Source: CAZDVQ01 sp964508975
Lineage (GTDB): Bacteria; Bacteroidota; Bacteroidia; Chitinophagales; Saprospiraceae
Assembly: GCA_964508975.1 (NCBI GenBank)
Contig: CAZDVQ010000005.1
Coordinates: forward strand, 1 to 64,000
Direction: 5' to 3'
Length of the DNA: 64,000 nucleotides
Made by a program: the position numbers and the translations under genes. Under the pieces are notes generated by a model. It had not been told where the DNA came from, made no database searches, and saw only the letters and a list, made by a program, of their open reading frames with translations. Position 1 is the stretch's first letter. The number at the start of each line of letters is the position of its first letter. This document shows positions 62,380-64,000 of this stretch, one piece after another.

Positions 62380-64000
62380 TTAATCAAACAAGCGTTGCTC
62401 GGCTACTTTTTTACCCAGGGTTTCCGACTGTCCGCCGCGGTCCAAGGCCATTTTCCAGTATTTTACGGCATCGGCGTTGAGGTTGAGACGATAGAGTAAA
62501 TCGCCGTATTCCTCTAGGATACTGCTATTTTCAGCCCCGCCATATTGTAGGGCTTTATCGTAGTATTTTTTGGCGTCCTTGTAATTGCGTTGCTTGTACA
62601 GGGCCTTGCCATAGTTTGCGGCAAAGAGTGGATTGTTGGGCTGGAGGTCGGTCGCTTTTTTGGCCAATTCCGCAGCTTTGGTCAAATCATCAGATTTTGT
62701 CAATAGGCCGTAGCTGTATTCGTATAAAACCTCTGCATTGTCGGGCGCTATGGCGATAGCTTTTTCAAACGCCTCGCTGGCTTTGGCACTGTTGCCCAAG
62801 CGCGTGTAGGCAGTACCTTGCAAAGCGTGGAAACGGCCTTTCATTGGATTGTTGTTGTTGGACAAGGCAATACCAGTGTTCATGCTGTTGAGGGCATCTT
62901 GGGCCTTGCCTTTGCGCACGGCGGCCAAGGCTTCATAGTAATAGCCTAGCGCTTGGTTGGGGTAAAGTTCAATCATCTCGTTGCTTTGCAACTTGAGCTC
63001 GTCAATTTTACCCGAAAGGGCTAAGGAACGTAGGTAATTATCCCAAACATCCAACTTGTTGGGATCCAAGGCTAACGCACGTTTATAGCAATCAGCGGCC
63101 AAGCTAGCACGACTGGTAACCAAATAAAGATCACCTTGAAAAATCAGCGCTTGTGGGTCGTTAGGGTTAGATGATTGCAAGCGCGCGTTGAGTTCCTCGA
63201 GTTTAGCCAGTAGACTAGGGTTATCCGTGTTTTTGAGCTTATCGAGGTATGGGCGTAGGGCTTTTACCTTTTCGGCAGCAGGCCATTCTGGGTTATCAAA
63301 AGAAAGGTGCAGGGCGTTTAGGTAGGCCACATCATCGCCGCGTTGCTGGAAAATCTCAGCCATGTGCAAGTTGGCCCGTGGGTTATTGGGCGATACTTTG
63401 ATCAAGCGCTCGTATACTTCAAGGGCTTTAGCACGTTCGGCATTTTGCTCATAGTGCTTGGCTAAGGTTTCGTAAGCTTCAACGTTATTGGGTTCAACCT
63501 TCAAGAAATTCTCGAGCTCGGCCACTGCTTTTGAGGCTTTATTGGTTTCGGTATAAACCCTGAACTTGCGCACGGTGGTTTCAAAGTTTGGTCCGATACG
63601 AGCCTCCAGCGCGTTGTAGGCCTTGATGGCATTATCGGGTTTGCCCGCGCGGAGGTGCAAGAAAGCCCACTGGTAGTAATTATCTTGAACATCGGGAAAT
63701 TGCTTCACCAAGCTCTCGTGCACGTTGGCGGCATTTTTAAAATCGCCAGCCTTCTCCAACATGGCGCTATAGTGCAAACCATAGTGCATATTCTTCGGGT
63801 CGAGTTCAAAGGCTGTTTTGGCTTTGTCGAGGGCTTGTGTTTGCAAACCACTGGCCAACAATACCGTAGAAAGTTCGTAGTGTGCTGCCGCGTTGGTTGG
63901 GTCTTTGACCAATATCTCGTTGAAGAGGTAGGTCGCTTCCTCGTAGTTCTCGAGGATTTTCTCGCGCATGGCATCAATGAACATTTTTTCCTGCAACACA
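62380..64000 (-). CDS. Tetratricopeptide repeat protein, 5' end outside the window
   Basis: The visible 539 codons form about 12 TPR units from end to end, with typical pairs such as GNSAKASEAFEKAIAIAPDN and LALDPNKLDVWDNYL. The frame is still open at the window edge, so the N-terminus, probably with a signal peptide, is missing. TPR superhelices of this type serve as protein-binding scaffolds. The partner is unknown. It lies just upstream of the membrane-protein gene on the same strand. Confidence 0.8.
   Translation of the reverse strand, partial: VLQEKMFIDAMREKILENYEEATYLFNEILVKDPTNAAAHYELSTVLLASGLQTQALDKAKTAFELDPKNMHYGLHYSAMLEKAGDFKNAANVHESLVKQFPDVQDNYYQWAFLHLRAGKPDNAIKAYNALEARIGPNFETTVRKFRVYTETNKASKAVAELENFLKVEPNNVEAYETLAKHYEQNAERAKALEVYERLIKVSPNNPRANLHMAEIFQQRGDDVAYLNALHLSFDNPEWPAAEKVKALRPYLDKLKNTDNPSLLAKLEELNARLQSSNPNDPQALIFQGDLYLVTSRASLAADCYKRALALDPNKLDVWDNYLRSLALSGKIDELKLQSNEMIELYPNQALGYYYEALAAVRKGKAQDALNSMNTGIALSNNNNPMKGRFHALQGTAYTRLGNSAKASEAFEKAIAIAPDNAEVLYEYSYGLLTKSDDLTKAAELAKKATDLQPNNPLFAANYGKALYKQRNYKDAKKYYDKALQYGGAENSSILEEYGDLLYRLNLNADAVKYWKMALDRGGQSETLGKKVAEQRLFD

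Overview
The window is chromosomal DNA from a member of the Bacteroidota. The evidence is a secreted protein with SprB repeats and a type IX secretion (T9SS) C-terminal sorting domain, an atpD-atpC pair apart from the other ATP synthase genes, many promoters of the TTG-N19-TAnnTTTG type in place of the usual -35/-10 pair, and few Shine-Dalgarno sequences. A family such as the Saprospiraceae is possible, but I cannot prove it from the sequence.

Layout. 0.6-5.6 kb: an SNF2 helicase, a YehP-like VWA protein and a broken Rpn-type gene. 5.6-9.3 kb: atpDC, then mce-tauE. 9.4-20.2 kb: housekeeping and envelope genes (fused E1 2-oxoacid dehydrogenase, mannose-1-phosphate guanylyltransferase, cysteine-cluster protein, NAD synthetase, CtpA-type protease, HhH and OmpA proteins). 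20.2-25 kb: an accessory segment with a KAP-type P-loop NTPase and an IS200-like Y1/RAYT transposase framed by two copies of a ~320-bp inverted-repeat element. 25-31.8 kb: fadE, then fadN, a four-helix-bundle gene and fadA. 32-34.9 kb: rplM-rpsI-rpsB-tsf, on the minus strand. 35.3-39.3 kb: a T9SS adhesin-like protein. 40.4-52.2 kb: a defence island with a five-gene operon hsdM-hsdS-mcrB-mcrC-hsdR and, divergent in use and convergent in direction, a prokaryotic viperin homologue with an unknown partner gene. 52.3-64 kb: dinB, a glycosyltransferase, type 2 IPP isomerase, a DUF5682 protein, TPR proteins and lgt.

Two features stand out beyond the genes. First, fadE and fadN promoters carry the same long palindrome (core CAATGCATGCATTG) over the presumed -33 element, which suggests one repressor controls beta-oxidation; its gene is not in the window. 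Second, the intergenic spaces hold about 18 copies of a GC-rich, hairpin-dense repeat with a fixed end (T-tract followed by GGGCG). Its interior hairpins differ from copy to copy, and it sits next to simple TCATTT/TTCATCG-type repeats. A second family of ~320-bp inverted-repeat elements flanks the transposase and occurs nested with the first family at 3.7 and 39.6 kb.

The restriction operon (type I plus McrBC) and the viperin act at different stages: DNA modification and cleavage, and production of chain-terminating nucleotides. The KAP NTPase at 20.7 kb may be a further defence gene. All functional assignments rest on motifs read by eye; no database search was possible.
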